Shown: positions 27,331 through 37,052 of the stretch, one piece after another
How positions within the stretch are numbered: position 1 is the first letter of the stretch
Layout: each line of letters begins with the position of its first letter
Origin: Bog-532 sp963720945
Lineage (GTDB): Bacteria > Actinomycetota > Actinomycetes > Streptosporangiales > Streptosporangiaceae
DNA length: 64,000 nt
Assembly (NCBI GenBank): GCA_963720945.1
Contig: CAVRHH010000005.1
Location: 1 to 64,000, forward strand
Direction of reading: 5' to 3'
Notes under the pieces: generated by a model
The model's database searches: none
The model's input: only the letters and a program-made list of their open reading frames with translations
Told to the model about the DNA's origin: nothing
Program-made: the position numbers and the translations under genes

Positions 27331-28262
27331 AGTTTCTCTGCCGACTTCTTGCTGGCCACGGCCTGCTGGAGATCCCGGGTCTCGGCCAGCATCCAGGACT
27401 GATAGTCATAACCCGGCACCGGCATGGTCTCGTAGACGCCGACGACGGGTATGCCGTTCTCCTTCGCCAGCGAGATGAACGACTGCGTGAGGTTATCGGT
27501 TACCTGCTGGTTGTAGAGAAAGACCTTTACTTTGCGCTGGGCGAAAAGGCTCCGCTCCAGCGCAGTGTCCTGGGCCGACGGGTCGACGCCGTTCATGATG
27601 TCCGCCTGGAAGGGGAAGGGCGTCATGATGTCGGTGCCCGCGGCCTGCAGCATGTAGTCCGCGACCGGTTCGGTGACCGCCACGGGCGTGTTCGGGTACT
27701 TCGCCCGGAACGAGGCGATGGCCTGGTCCCAGGTGGTCAGCGAGCTGATAAAGGTGCGCGCGTTGGCGCGGAAGTACGACGCGTGGGACGGCTGGATGGC
27801 GGCCAGGCCGGCCGCGATAGCGTTGGCCACCGCGGGCATCGTGGTCGGCTTGTACCAGAGGTGCGGATTCGGCGTGCTGTCCGGCAGGCCGAGCAGGTTC
27901 TGCACGTCGATGACCTTCCGGCTGGAGTCCGGCACCGCCTTCTCGATCGTGTTCATGAACGTGTCGTAGCCGACGCCGTTCTGCACGACGAGCTGCGCCG
28001 AGCTGATCTGGCGGGCGACGCTCGTACTCGCCTCGAACGTGTGCGGGTCGGTATTCGGGTTACTCATGATGGCGGACGCCTGCACGTACTTGCCGCCGAC
28101 CTGCTGGATGACGTTGGCGTACTCGTTCTCCGCGCCGACCGCCACGATGGCATCGCCGGCGGCGGCGGACGGTGCGGCCGCCGGGCCTGAGGTGCACGCG
28201 GTAGCGAGCAGGACCGCGCTGAAGGACATGGCCGCAGCCAGGGCCTTACCGGACCGGAGCAT
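27327..28262 (-). CDS. znuA: Zinc ABC transporter substrate-binding lipoprotein (ZnuA/TroA type)
   Basis: Cluster A-I solute-binding protein, about 311 residues. The lipoprotein signal ends near LLATACTSG, anchoring it outside the membrane. Metal ligands are likely the His in NPNTDPHTFEAS, the His in TPNPHLWYKPTTMP and acidic/His residues further on (TEPVADYMLQAAGT). It lacks the long His-rich loop of many ZnuA proteins. I chose ATG 28262 rather than 28280 because the extra codons (MIIIT) would be encoded by the palindromic Fur/Zur box. It leads the operon znuA-C-B-B, which is probably repressed by the divergent Fur/Zur protein when zinc is sufficient. Confidence 0.85.
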   Translation of the reverse strand: MLRSGKALAAAMSFSAVLLATACTSGPAAAPSAAAGDAIVAVGAENEYANVIQQVGGKYVQASAIMSNPNTDPHTFEASTSVARQISSAQLVVQNGVGYDTFMNTIEKAVPDSSRKVIDVQNLLGLPDSTPNPHLWYKPTTMPAVANAIAAGLAAIQPSHASYFRANARTFISSLTTWDQAIASFRAKYPNTPVAVTEPVADYMLQAAGTDIMTPFPFQADIMNGVDPSAQDTALERSLFAQRKVKVFLYNQQVTDNLTQSFISLAKENGIPVVGVYETMPVPGYDYQSWMLAETRDLQQAVASKKSAEKL

Positions 28263-28268
28263 AGCCGT

Positions 28269-28281
28269 AATGATAATCATT
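28269..28281. promoter_or_regulatory. Fur/Zur box AATGATAATCATT
   Basis: Perfect 13-bp palindrome (arms AATGAT/ATCATT around A) in the short divergent region between znuA and the Fur-family gene. It matches the core of the classical Fur/Zur operator. It should control both directions: znu repression and autoregulation. Confidence 0.85.
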
Positions 28282-28321
28282 TCTATTTGGACCCGTCAAA
28301 ACGAGGCGGTAACGTGCGGGG

Positions 28322-28822
28322 GTGACCACCTCGAAGCCCGATCGCGCCGCGGCCCCGCCGGCCGGGGACGGCGCTTCCCCGGCGGAGCGGCCCGGAAGCC
28401 CGCGGGGAACCAAGGTGCGCGGGACGAGGCAGGCCGCGGCGCTCGTCGCCGCGCTGGACAATCTGCCGGGCTTCTGCAGCGCGCAGCAGATCCACGCTGA
28501 GCTGCGGCGGCGGGGCGAGCACATCGGGCTCACCACCGTGTACCGCCATCTGCAGGTGCTCAGCGAGGAAGGCAGCGTCGATGCGATCCGCGACGACAGC
28601 GGCGAGACGCTGTACCGGCAGTGCGGCACCAGCGCCCATCATCACCACCTGACCTGCCGTACCTGCGGGAAGAGCGTCGAGGTGGAGGGCCGTGCCGTCG
28701 AGCAATGGGCCGAGCGCGTCGCCCGCGATGCCGGATTCACCGACGTGGGCCACACGGTGGAACTCTTCGGCCTGTGCCCCGATTGTGTTAGCCCGGGGGG
28801 CGACCCCCCGGAACCGTGCTAG
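28322..28822 (+). CDS. zur: Fur-family metalloregulator, probably Zur
   Basis: 166 residues. A basic, Pro-rich N-terminus is followed by the winged-helix domain (ALVAALDNLPGFCSAQQIHA, then TTVYRHLQVLSEEG) and the metal-sensing region with HHHHLTCRTCGKSVEVEG and LFGLCPDC, giving the two CxxC pairs of a structural zinc site. Divergence from the znu operon and the shared box indicate Zur. The start is GTG 28322. The last ~10 residues (SPGGDPPEPC) are encoded by the first partial copy of the interspersed repeat, and the stop TAG is the start of the next copy, so the C-terminus appears to have been extended by the repeat. Confidence 0.88.
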   Translation: MTTSKPDRAAAPPAGDGASPAERPGSPRGTKVRGTRQAAALVAALDNLPGFCSAQQIHAELRRRGEHIGLTTVYRHLQVLSEEGSVDAIRDDSGETLYRQCGTSAHHHHLTCRTCGKSVEVEGRAVEQWAERVARDAGFTDVGHTVELFGLCPDCVSPGGDPPEPC

Positions 28823-29180
28823 CCCGGGGGGCGACCCCCCGGAACCCCCCGCTGCGCTCCGCGCCCCGCGGTGGTAACTCGCCGACAGTGCTGGCCCGGG
28901 GGCGACCCCCCGGAACCCCCCGCTGCGCTCCGCGCCCCGCGGTGGTAACTCGCCGACAGTGCTGGCCCGGGGGGCGACCCCCCGGAACCCCCCGCTGCGC
29001 TCCGCGCCCCGCGGTGGTAACTCGCCGACACACCGGCCACTCGCCGGGCACGAGGCCCGGCTCGCTGGGCCGGTAATGAGCGCCTCGCCGTAACCTGTGC
29101 GGCTGCTCGCCGATAGCACCGGCCACTCGCCGGGCCTGACGGCCCGGACTCGCTGGGCCGGTATGAGCGCCTCGCCGTAA
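28788..29180 (+). repeat. Interspersed 3'-end repeat array after zur
   Basis: A partial copy at 28788-28819 is followed by three tandem copies of a 71-72 bp unit (from 28820, 28892 and 28963) that opens with TAGCCCGGGGGGCGACC or TGGCCCGGG..., contains CCGCTGCGCTCCGCGCC and ends with GGTAACTCGCCGACA. Two copies of the second module follow (about 29031-29098 and 29117-29180), each with long inverted arms around CTCGCCGGGC/GGCCCGG and ending CGCCTCGCCGTAA. No gene is present here. The module order is the same as at the other three sites in the window. Confidence 0.9.
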
Positions 29181-29205
29181 TTGGCCTGGCGGATGAACTC
29201 GCGGG

Positions 29206-29251
29206 ACAAAAAGGCCCGGCCCCCGGATCGTTTGGATCCGGGGGCCGGGCC
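29206..29251 (-). terminator. Rho-independent terminator for lon
   Basis: A 17-bp perfect stem (29213-29229 with 29235-29251, loop GTTTG) is followed on the minus strand by TTTTTGTC. It lies about 55 bases after the lon stop. A second G/C hairpin sits between it and the stop. Confidence 0.85.
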
Positions 29252-29306
29252 CCGGCCCCCGGGCCGATTGGTCCGGGGGCCAGCTTGTTGTGCGGGCACG
29301 CCGCTC

Positions 29307-31712
<2,406 letters not shown>

Positions 31713-31725
31713 CTGGCCTCCAAAG

Positions 31726-31746
31726 ATTGAGTCAATCACACTCAAG
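31726..31746. promoter_or_regulatory. HAIR (HspR) operator upstream of lon
   Basis: ATTGAGT-N7-ACTCAAG matches the HAIR consensus CTTGAGT-N7-ACTCAAG at 13 of 14 positions with the right 7-base spacer. It is 14 bases from the lon start. Control of lon by HspR is known in Streptomyces. Confidence 0.85.
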
Positions 31747-31914
31747 AAACAAGAGGCCAAAATAATTTCCTGTGCATGTTCTCTCTGAGCGAAGCACCGC
31801 ATGGGAACAGCCGTAACGACTCTGAGCTGCGAAGATACGCCGTCACGGGCGCTGCAGCCGATGTGCTCGCTGAGCCGGGACGTACCGGGTACACCGGGAC
31901 ACCGGCCGTGCGTG

Positions 31915-32290
31915 TCAGCCGGCCAGCAGCACGTGCAGGGTGCGCGGGCCGTGGACGCCTTCGACCCGGGCCAGCTCGATGTCGCTGGTGGCGGAGGGAC
32001 CCGAGATCAGCGTCTGCGGCTGGGCCTGGGTCCAGCCGCCCGAACGCGCCGGGCAGATCGGCCGCCACCTGATCCGCGCGGACGATCACCAGATGGAAGT
32101 CGGGGACGAGGGTGAGGGCGCGGCGGCCCTGCGCGGGCCCGTGGTCGAGCACGATCGTGCCGGTCTCCGCGATCGCCACCGCGCACCCGGTGACTACGCC
32201 CGCCAGTTCGTCGAGCTGCGCCGCCGGCAGCTCGGGTGCGTCCCGGACCAGCGGCAGGCCCGCGGGCTCTGCGCTCGGTGCTGTTGAGAA
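31915..32290 (-). pseudogene. lutC: lutC remnant (C-terminal two thirds, frameshifted)
   Basis: LutC (DUF162/YkgG) belongs to the LutABC L-lactate oxidation complex. The preserved part reads ELAGVVTGCAVAIAETGTIV and then RRALTLVPDFHLVIVRADQV in one frame. After AFGRL near 32040 it continues in another frame as TLISGPSATSDIELARVEGV and ends HGPRTLHVLLAG with the stop at 31915-31917. The N-terminal ~70 residues are absent and replaced by unrelated sequence upstream of about 32290. With the lutA stump at 35.7-35.8 kb on the same strand, this marks the right order lutA...lutC with the core missing. No longer functional. Confidence 0.82.
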
Positions 32291-32347
32291 CCGCGCCGGT
32301 TCAGTGCGTAACTGCACGCTGATCATCCAGTTATGCGGGTGACTGCG

Positions 32348-32385
32348 ACCGTCAGGAGAGATACGCCACAATCGCGCCTGACGGT
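32348..32385 (-). terminator. Inverted repeat downstream of the STAND gene
   Basis: ACCGTCAGG (32348-32356) and CCTGACGGT (32377-32385) form a 9-bp stem with a 20-base loop about 220 bases after the STAND stop codon. It may be a terminator or a boundary feature of the inserted segment. No T-tract is present. Confidence 0.3.
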
Positions 32386-32602
32386 TCGCGGTGACGTTAA
32401 GGTCGCGGTTCGTGACCGCCTCACGGTCGTCGTCACCGGGTTGCCACGGGCCTGTCCGCCTGGCGGCTGGCCGGCCTGGGCGCGTGGCGCGATCGGCCGG
32501 ATCGTCCCGGGAATGTCACAGGGCTCGTGCTGTCGCCAGTGGTGACTGGTGGGTGACCGTCTCGGCGGGCCGGCCGGATCCGGCCCGGGCCGTGGCCGGA
32601 CG

Positions 32603-35563
32603 TCATGATCCGGGCGCGGCCGGCTGCGCATCGGTGAGCGCGCCGAGTTCGGCGGAAACGTCGGCGGCCTCGGCTGCGCCGATCCGCTGGAATATCTCCA
32701 GTGCCTGCCGCAGCAGGACCTCGGCCTGGGTGGCATGGCCGTCGGCCATGGCGCACCGGCCCAGGCCGACCAGCGCGTAAGCCTCGTCCCAGGAGCTGGC
32801 GATGGCGCGAGCCAGTTCCAGGGCCTGCCGGTGGCATCCCTCAGCCTGCGCGAGTTCACCGCTGACCCGGTGCAGCGTCCCTCTGTAGTTGAGCGCCTCG
32901 GCCTCACCACCCCGGTCGCCGAGGTCGCGGTAGATGTCCAGCGCCTGCTCCAGGACCTGGGCCGCGGCCGGGTAATCGCCCGTCGTCCGCCGCGCGTCCC
33001 CCAGGTAGGTGAGGGCGGTGGCCTGGCCGCGCCGGCTGCCGATGTCGCGGTAGATGTCCAGGGCCTGCTCCAGGGCCTGGGCTGCGGCCGGGTAATCGCC
33101 CGTCATGCGCCGCACGTTTCCCAGGTTGTTGAGGGCGATGGCCTGGCCGAGCCGGTCACCGATGTCGCGGAAGATGCCCAGGGCCTGCTCCAGGGCCTGG
33201 GCCGCGGGCGGGTAATCACCCGTCGTCCGCCGCACGTCCCCCAGATGGTTCAGGGCCTGGGCCTGGCCGAGCCGGTCGCCGAGGTCGCGGGAGATGCCCA
33301 GGGCCTGCTCCAGGGCCTGGGCCGCGGCCGGGTAATCACCCGTCGCCTGCCGCACGCCCCCCAGGTCGCGGAGGGCGTTGGCCTCACCACCCCGGTCGCC
33401 GAGGTCGCGGTAGATGCCCAGGGCCTGCTCCAGGGCCTGGGCCGCGGCCGGGTAATCGCCCGTCATCCGCCGCACGTTTCCCAGGTTGTTGAGGACGTTG
33501 GCCTGGCCGAGCCGGCTGCCGAGGTCGCGGTAGATGCCCAGGGCCTGCTCCAGGACCTGGGCCGCGGCCGGGTAATCACCCGTCAGCCACCGCACGGCCC
33601 CGAGGTCCGTGAGGGCGCCGGCCTGGCCGGGCCGGTCGCCGAGGTGCCCTGCGGCCTGGATCGCGGCCGTGTGCCGGGTGATGGCCTCGGCCCAGGGGCC
33701 GTCGCTCCGCAAGAGCCCGGCGAGCCCGGCGGTCAGAGCGGTGACCCGGGCGTGCTGGCCGGTTGCGGTGGCGTGGTCGAGGCAGGCGAGCAGGTTGGCG
33801 CGCTCGGCTCGGGCCCAGGCCAGCGCCTGCTCCCGGCCGGCCAAGGCGGGAACCGCGGCCGGCACCGCACCGTCCGACGGGGCGGAGCCAGGACGGGAAT
33901 GGCGGGCGATGAGGGCGGCGGCGCGGGCGGCGGCGTGCTGGTAGTAATCCAGCAGCCGGGCCGTGGCCTGGTCCCAGTCATCGTCCGGGTCCAGGCGACC
34001 GGCCAGGGCGCGGGCGTGCTCCCGGATCAGGTCGTGCAGCCGGTACCGGCCCTGGGCCGGCTCGGTCAGCAGGTACTGGTCGTACAGCGCCTCCAGGCCG
34101 CGGCGGGCCGCCGCCAGATCAGTGCCGTCCAGGGCGGCGGCGGCGTAGCCGTCGATGTCGGCGCCCGGGTGCAGCCCGAGCCGACGGAACAGCCGCTGCT
34201 GATCGGCTGTGAGGTCTTCATAGGACAGGTTGAACGCGGCGGCCACCGACAGGTTCTCGGCGGCCATCAGCTCCAGCCGGTTCACCGCCGCGGCCAGCTC
34301 GGCGGCCCGCCCGGCCGCGGTCCAGGCCGGGTGGTGGTGCAGCTGCCGGGCCACCATCCCGATCGCCAGCGGCAGATACCCGCACAGCCGGGTGATCTCG
34401 GCCACCGCCGGGTCATCCGGGCTGAAGCCGGCCCGGCCGGCCAGCCGGGCCAGCAGCCCGGCGGCCTCGCCGGCCGGCAGGGTGTCCAGGCTGATCGCGG
34501 TGGCGTCCTCCAGCGCGGTCAGGTGCCGGCGGCTGGTGACCAGCACCAGGCTGCCGCCGGTGCCGGGCAGCAGCGGCCGGACCTGCTCGCTGCCGGCTGC
34601 GTCGTCCAGGATCAGCAGCAGCTGCTTCTCGGCCAGCCGGTCCCGCCACAGCGCCATCCGCGCCTCCAGCCCCGCGGGGATCTGAGCGGCCGAGACTCCG
34701 GCGGTCAGCAGCAGGCTGGCCAGCGCGTCGGCCGGGTCGACCGGCTGCTGCCCGGGGGTGTGCCCGTGCAGCGGCAGGAAGATCTGCCCGGCCGGGAACC
34801 GGCCGGCCAGCCGGTGCGCGGCGTGCACGGCGAACGCGGTCTTGCCCACCCCGGCCATCCCGCCGATCGCGTGGATGCCCACCACCCCGCCCGCACCCGC
34901 CGCCGCCTCCACCAGATCGGCCAGCTCCTGCTGCCGCCCGGTGAACGAGGCCAGATCCCGCGGCAGCGTCCGGGTCGCCGCCGCGGCCCCGCCCGGGACC
35001 TGCTCGCGGCGGATACCGCTGCCGATCCGCCGCCGCGTGTCGGCCAGGTCTCGCAGCGAGCGTTCCACCAGCTGCCCCAGCGCGTCCGGGTTCGCGAAGG
35101 ACTGCGTGGTCAGCCCGCTATCTTGCACCCGGTGGCGGAACGTGTCCTGGCGGGCCCCGAACTCACGATCGATCAATCGCGACAGCGGGATACCCACATC
35201 GGCAGCCTCGGTGTCGAGCAGGAACACCAGCCGGTCCAGGCCCGCCTCGGTCGCGGTGTCGAACTCCAGCTCGGTATACGACACCTCGGGCCTGTCCCGT
35301 ACCGGGGAGCCGTACCGGGTGCCCAGCACCCCCACATACACCTCGCACCCGCGCACCCGCTCGGCGCACACCTGCGCGGGAGCCTGACCGGCGGCGGGAA
35401 AGTCGGCCATATCGACGACCACGTGACCTGCAACCGAGATCGCGCGCTCCACCGCCGCCACGTACGACCTACTCGCCGGGAAGTCCCGCAGCTCGGAGGT
35501 GTGCGAGACGAACACCCGCCAGCTGGCACCATCACCGGTACCAGCTGAGCCAGCCAATCGCAT
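32603..35563 (-). CDS. STAND NTPase: DUF4062 - NB-ARC - TPR (NLR-like)
   Basis: About 986 residues. Residues ~15-115 form a DUF4062 domain (WRVFVSHTSELRDFPASRSY, GCEVYVGVLGTRYGSPV), a TIR-like fold. The NB-ARC ATPase follows: Walker A GGMAGVGKT near 235-243, Walker B LLLILDDA near 316-323, sensor LVLVTSRR and CGYLPLAIGMVARQL, then a winged-helix region ending YRLHDLIREHARAL. From about residue 640 to the end are roughly nine TPR-type units, six of them nearly identical 40-mers. Such STAND proteins act as ligand-gated switches; relatives include regulators and phage-defence sensors. Which applies here is unknown. The gene sits alone, exactly where lutA'-lutB-lutC' should be. Start ATG 35563 preferred; GTG 35578 possible. 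Confidence 0.85.
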   Translation of the reverse strand: MRLAGSAGTGDGASWRVFVSHTSELRDFPASRSYVAAVERAISVAGHVVVDMADFPAAGQAPAQVCAERVRGCEVYVGVLGTRYGSPVRDRPEVSYTELEFDTATEAGLDRLVFLLDTEAADVGIPLSRLIDREFGARQDTFRHRVQDSGLTTQSFANPDALGQLVERSLRDLADTRRRIGSGIRREQVPGGAAAATRTLPRDLASFTGRQQELADLVEAAAGAGGVVGIHAIGGMAGVGKTAFAVHAAHRLAGRFPAGQIFLPLHGHTPGQQPVDPADALASLLLTAGVSAAQIPAGLEARMALWRDRLAEKQLLLILDDAAGSEQVRPLLPGTGGSLVLVTSRRHLTALEDATAISLDTLPAGEAAGLLARLAGRAGFSPDDPAVAEITRLCGYLPLAIGMVARQLHHHPAWTAAGRAAELAAAVNRLELMAAENLSVAAAFNLSYEDLTADQQRLFRRLGLHPGADIDGYAAAALDGTDLAAARRGLEALYDQYLLTEPAQGRYRLHDLIREHARALAGRLDPDDDWDQATARLLDYYQHAAARAAALIARHSRPGSAPSDGAVPAAVPALAGREQALAWARAERANLLACLDHATATGQHARVTALTAGLAGLLRSDGPWAEAITRHTAAIQAAGHLGDRPGQAGALTDLGAVRWLTGDYPAAAQVLEQALGIYRDLGSRLGQANVLNNLGNVRRMTGDYPAAAQALEQALGIYRDLGDRGGEANALRDLGGVRQATGDYPAAAQALEQALGISRDLGDRLGQAQALNHLGDVRRTTGDYPPAAQALEQALGIFRDIGDRLGQAIALNNLGNVRRMTGDYPAAAQALEQALDIYRDIGSRRGQATALTYLGDARRTTGDYPAAAQVLEQALDIYRDLGDRGGEAEALNYRGTLHRVSGELAQAEGCHRQALELARAIASSWDEAYALVGLGRCAMADGHATQAEVLLRQALEIFQRIGAAEAADVSAELGALTDAQPAAPGS
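32860..33579 (-). repeat. Six tandem 120-bp repeats encoding TPR units
   Basis: The block GGTAATC recurs at 32971, 33091, 33211, 33331, 33451 and 33571, exactly 120 bases apart, each time in the complement of codons for TGDYP. The DNA units are highly alike, including synonymous sites, which points to recent expansion or gene conversion inside the STAND gene. Unit number may vary between strains. Confidence 0.9.
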
Positions 35564-35674
35564 CACACCCCCCGTCACTAAGCGTCTGCAACCGTCCGGA
35601 TCCGGTCAGGCCAAAGTGCCGCCCCGGTCAGCTGCCAAGATGCTGACCCAGGGTAATCCCCCGTCTCAGACGAA

Positions 35675-35806
35675 GAAAGGGGCGGCCGCTGCAGGTCTGC
35701 CCGGCAGGGAACTCCACCTGGTGGCCGAGCCGCTCGAGCAGCCGGACCACGGCACGGCCGGTGTGCCGGTGAGACACGTGACGAACAGGGTTACCCGCAT
35801 CGGCAT
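35675..35806 (-). pseudogene. lutA: lutA remnant (first ~45 codons)
   Basis: LutA is an iron-sulphur (CCG-domain) protein of the L-lactate oxidation complex. The stump reads MPMRVTLFVTCLTGTPA, then, one frame over, VVRLLERLGHQVEFPAGQTC and SGRPF, matching the start of LutA proteins including the first CCG cysteine region. The match ends near 35680; only unrelated sequence and the STAND gene follow. Together with the lutC remnant it shows that a lut operon once ran on this strand. The divergent SDR gene begins 145 bases away. Confidence 0.8.
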
Positions 35807-35951
35807 CTTTCTCCGTACCTCGGGCGCCGCCTCGACCAGCACGTTACCGGACGAGCCGGGCACGCTCCGGCCTGGACGAGTCAAGCCCCGCTGCGCTATA
35901 CCTCGGAGGCATTTTCCGAAGTGAGACAGGCCAGCGAGCGGGAGGACGCCG

Positions 35952-36782
35952 ATGAGCGAGGCAGGCACGGAACCGGGCCGCGGTACGGGCCGCCCGGGCG
36001 GGAACGGCGAGTTCGCTGGGCTGTCCGCGCTGGTGACCGGGGGAGCGTCCGGCATCGGCCTGGCCACCGCCCGGCTGCTCGTCAGCCGAGGCGCGCGGGT
36101 GGCGGTCCTCGACCGGGAGATGGCCGATTCCGGCCACGGGCTGATCGGCGTGATCGCCGACGTCACCGACGACGACACGGTGCGCCGTGCGGTCGGCGAG
36201 GCGGTCGTCGCGCTGGGCGACCGGCTCGACATCCTGGTGAACAACGCCGGGATCGGGGCCGCGGGCACGGTGGCGGACAACTCCGACGAGGAGTGGCGGC
36301 ACGTCCTGGACGTGAACGTGCTCGGCATGGTCCGGACCAGCCGCGCGGCGCTGTGGCACCTGCGCCGCGCGGCTGCGGACAAGGGCCAGGCGGCGATCGT
36401 GAACACCTGCTCGGTGGCGGGAATCGCCGGGCTGCCGCAGCGTGCGCTGTACTCGGCCAGCAAGGGCGCGGTCTACGCGCTGACGCTCGCCATGGCCGCC
36501 GACCACGTACGCGAGGGCATCCGGGTCAACTGCGTGACACCGGGGACCGCGGACACCCCGTGGATCGGCCGCCTGCTCGACGCCGCGCCCGACCCGGCCG
36601 CCGAACGGATCGCGCTGAACGCCCGCCAGCCGATGGGCCGCCTGGTCTCGGCGGACGAGGTGGCCGCCGCGATCGCCTACCTGGCCAGCCCGCTGGCCGG
36701 CGCGACGACGGGCACGGCCCTGGCGGTCGACGGCGGCATGACCGGCTTGCGCCTGCGCCCGCCGTCCAGCAGCAGCTCATGA
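35952..36782 (+). CDS. SDR-family dehydrogenase, possibly 2-keto-3-deoxy-L-fuconate 4-dehydrogenase
   Basis: Classical short-chain dehydrogenase, 276 residues. It has the NAD-binding TGGASGIGLATARLL, ADVTDDD, NNAGIGAAGTVADNS, the active site with Ser in NTCSVAGIAG and YSASKGAVYAL (YxxxK), and VNCVTPGTADTPWIGRLLDA followed by RQPMGRLVSADEVAAAIAYL. The last pieces resemble sugar-acid dehydrogenases of oxidative L-fucose breakdown. The context supports this: a fuconolactonase-like fragment follows at once, and lut remnants diverge from it (that pathway ends in pyruvate plus L-lactate). GGGAGG lies upstream of ATG 35952. The substrate is inferred. Confidence 0.75.
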   Translation: MSEAGTEPGRGTGRPGGNGEFAGLSALVTGGASGIGLATARLLVSRGARVAVLDREMADSGHGLIGVIADVTDDDTVRRAVGEAVVALGDRLDILVNNAGIGAAGTVADNSDEEWRHVLDVNVLGMVRTSRAALWHLRRAAADKGQAAIVNTCSVAGIAGLPQRALYSASKGAVYALTLAMAADHVREGIRVNCVTPGTADTPWIGRLLDAAPDPAAERIALNARQPMGRLVSADEVAAAIAYLASPLAGATTGTALAVDGGMTGLRLRPPSSSSS

Positions 36783-36998
36783 GCGCTACCGTACCTGGAC
36801 CGGATGATCGAATCGTTCGGGCCGGGGCGGCTGATGTTCGGCTCGGACTGGCCGGTCTGCACGCTGGCGGCCAGCTACGGGGAGGTGGCCGCGCTGGCCC
36901 GGAGCCTGCTGGAGCCGCGGCTGAATAATGCCGAACGGGACCTGGTCTTCCGCTCGACCGCCATCGGCACCTACCGGCTGAAGCCGCCCCCGCGCTGA
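36783..36998 (+). pseudogene. Amidohydrolase (L-fuconolactonase-like) C-terminal remnant
   Basis: Immediately after the SDR stop, the frame reads ALPYLDRMIESFGPGRLMFG, SDWPVCTLAASYGEVAALAR and ends TAIGTYRLKPPPR. GSDWPVC is the conserved metal-site region near the end of amidohydrolase-2 family lactonases. Only the last ~70 of about 280 residues remain, with no start codon or ribosome site of its own, so a deletion has fused the SDR gene to this tail. Confidence 0.75.
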
Positions 36999-37052
36999 GG
37001 AGGCGGCGGGGCCGGCGTTCCGGCCGGCCGCCGGGCCAGGTAGAACGGGTAA

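Noticed and set aside
32860..33579. Regular 120-bp repeats considered as a CRISPR-like array
   Set aside because: Units are contiguous, in frame and encode TPR helices; there are no unique spacers or cas genes.
32735..35548. 937-codon open frame antisense to the STAND gene
   Set aside because: It mirrors the repeats of the minus-strand gene and has no domain signal; a by-product of high GC.
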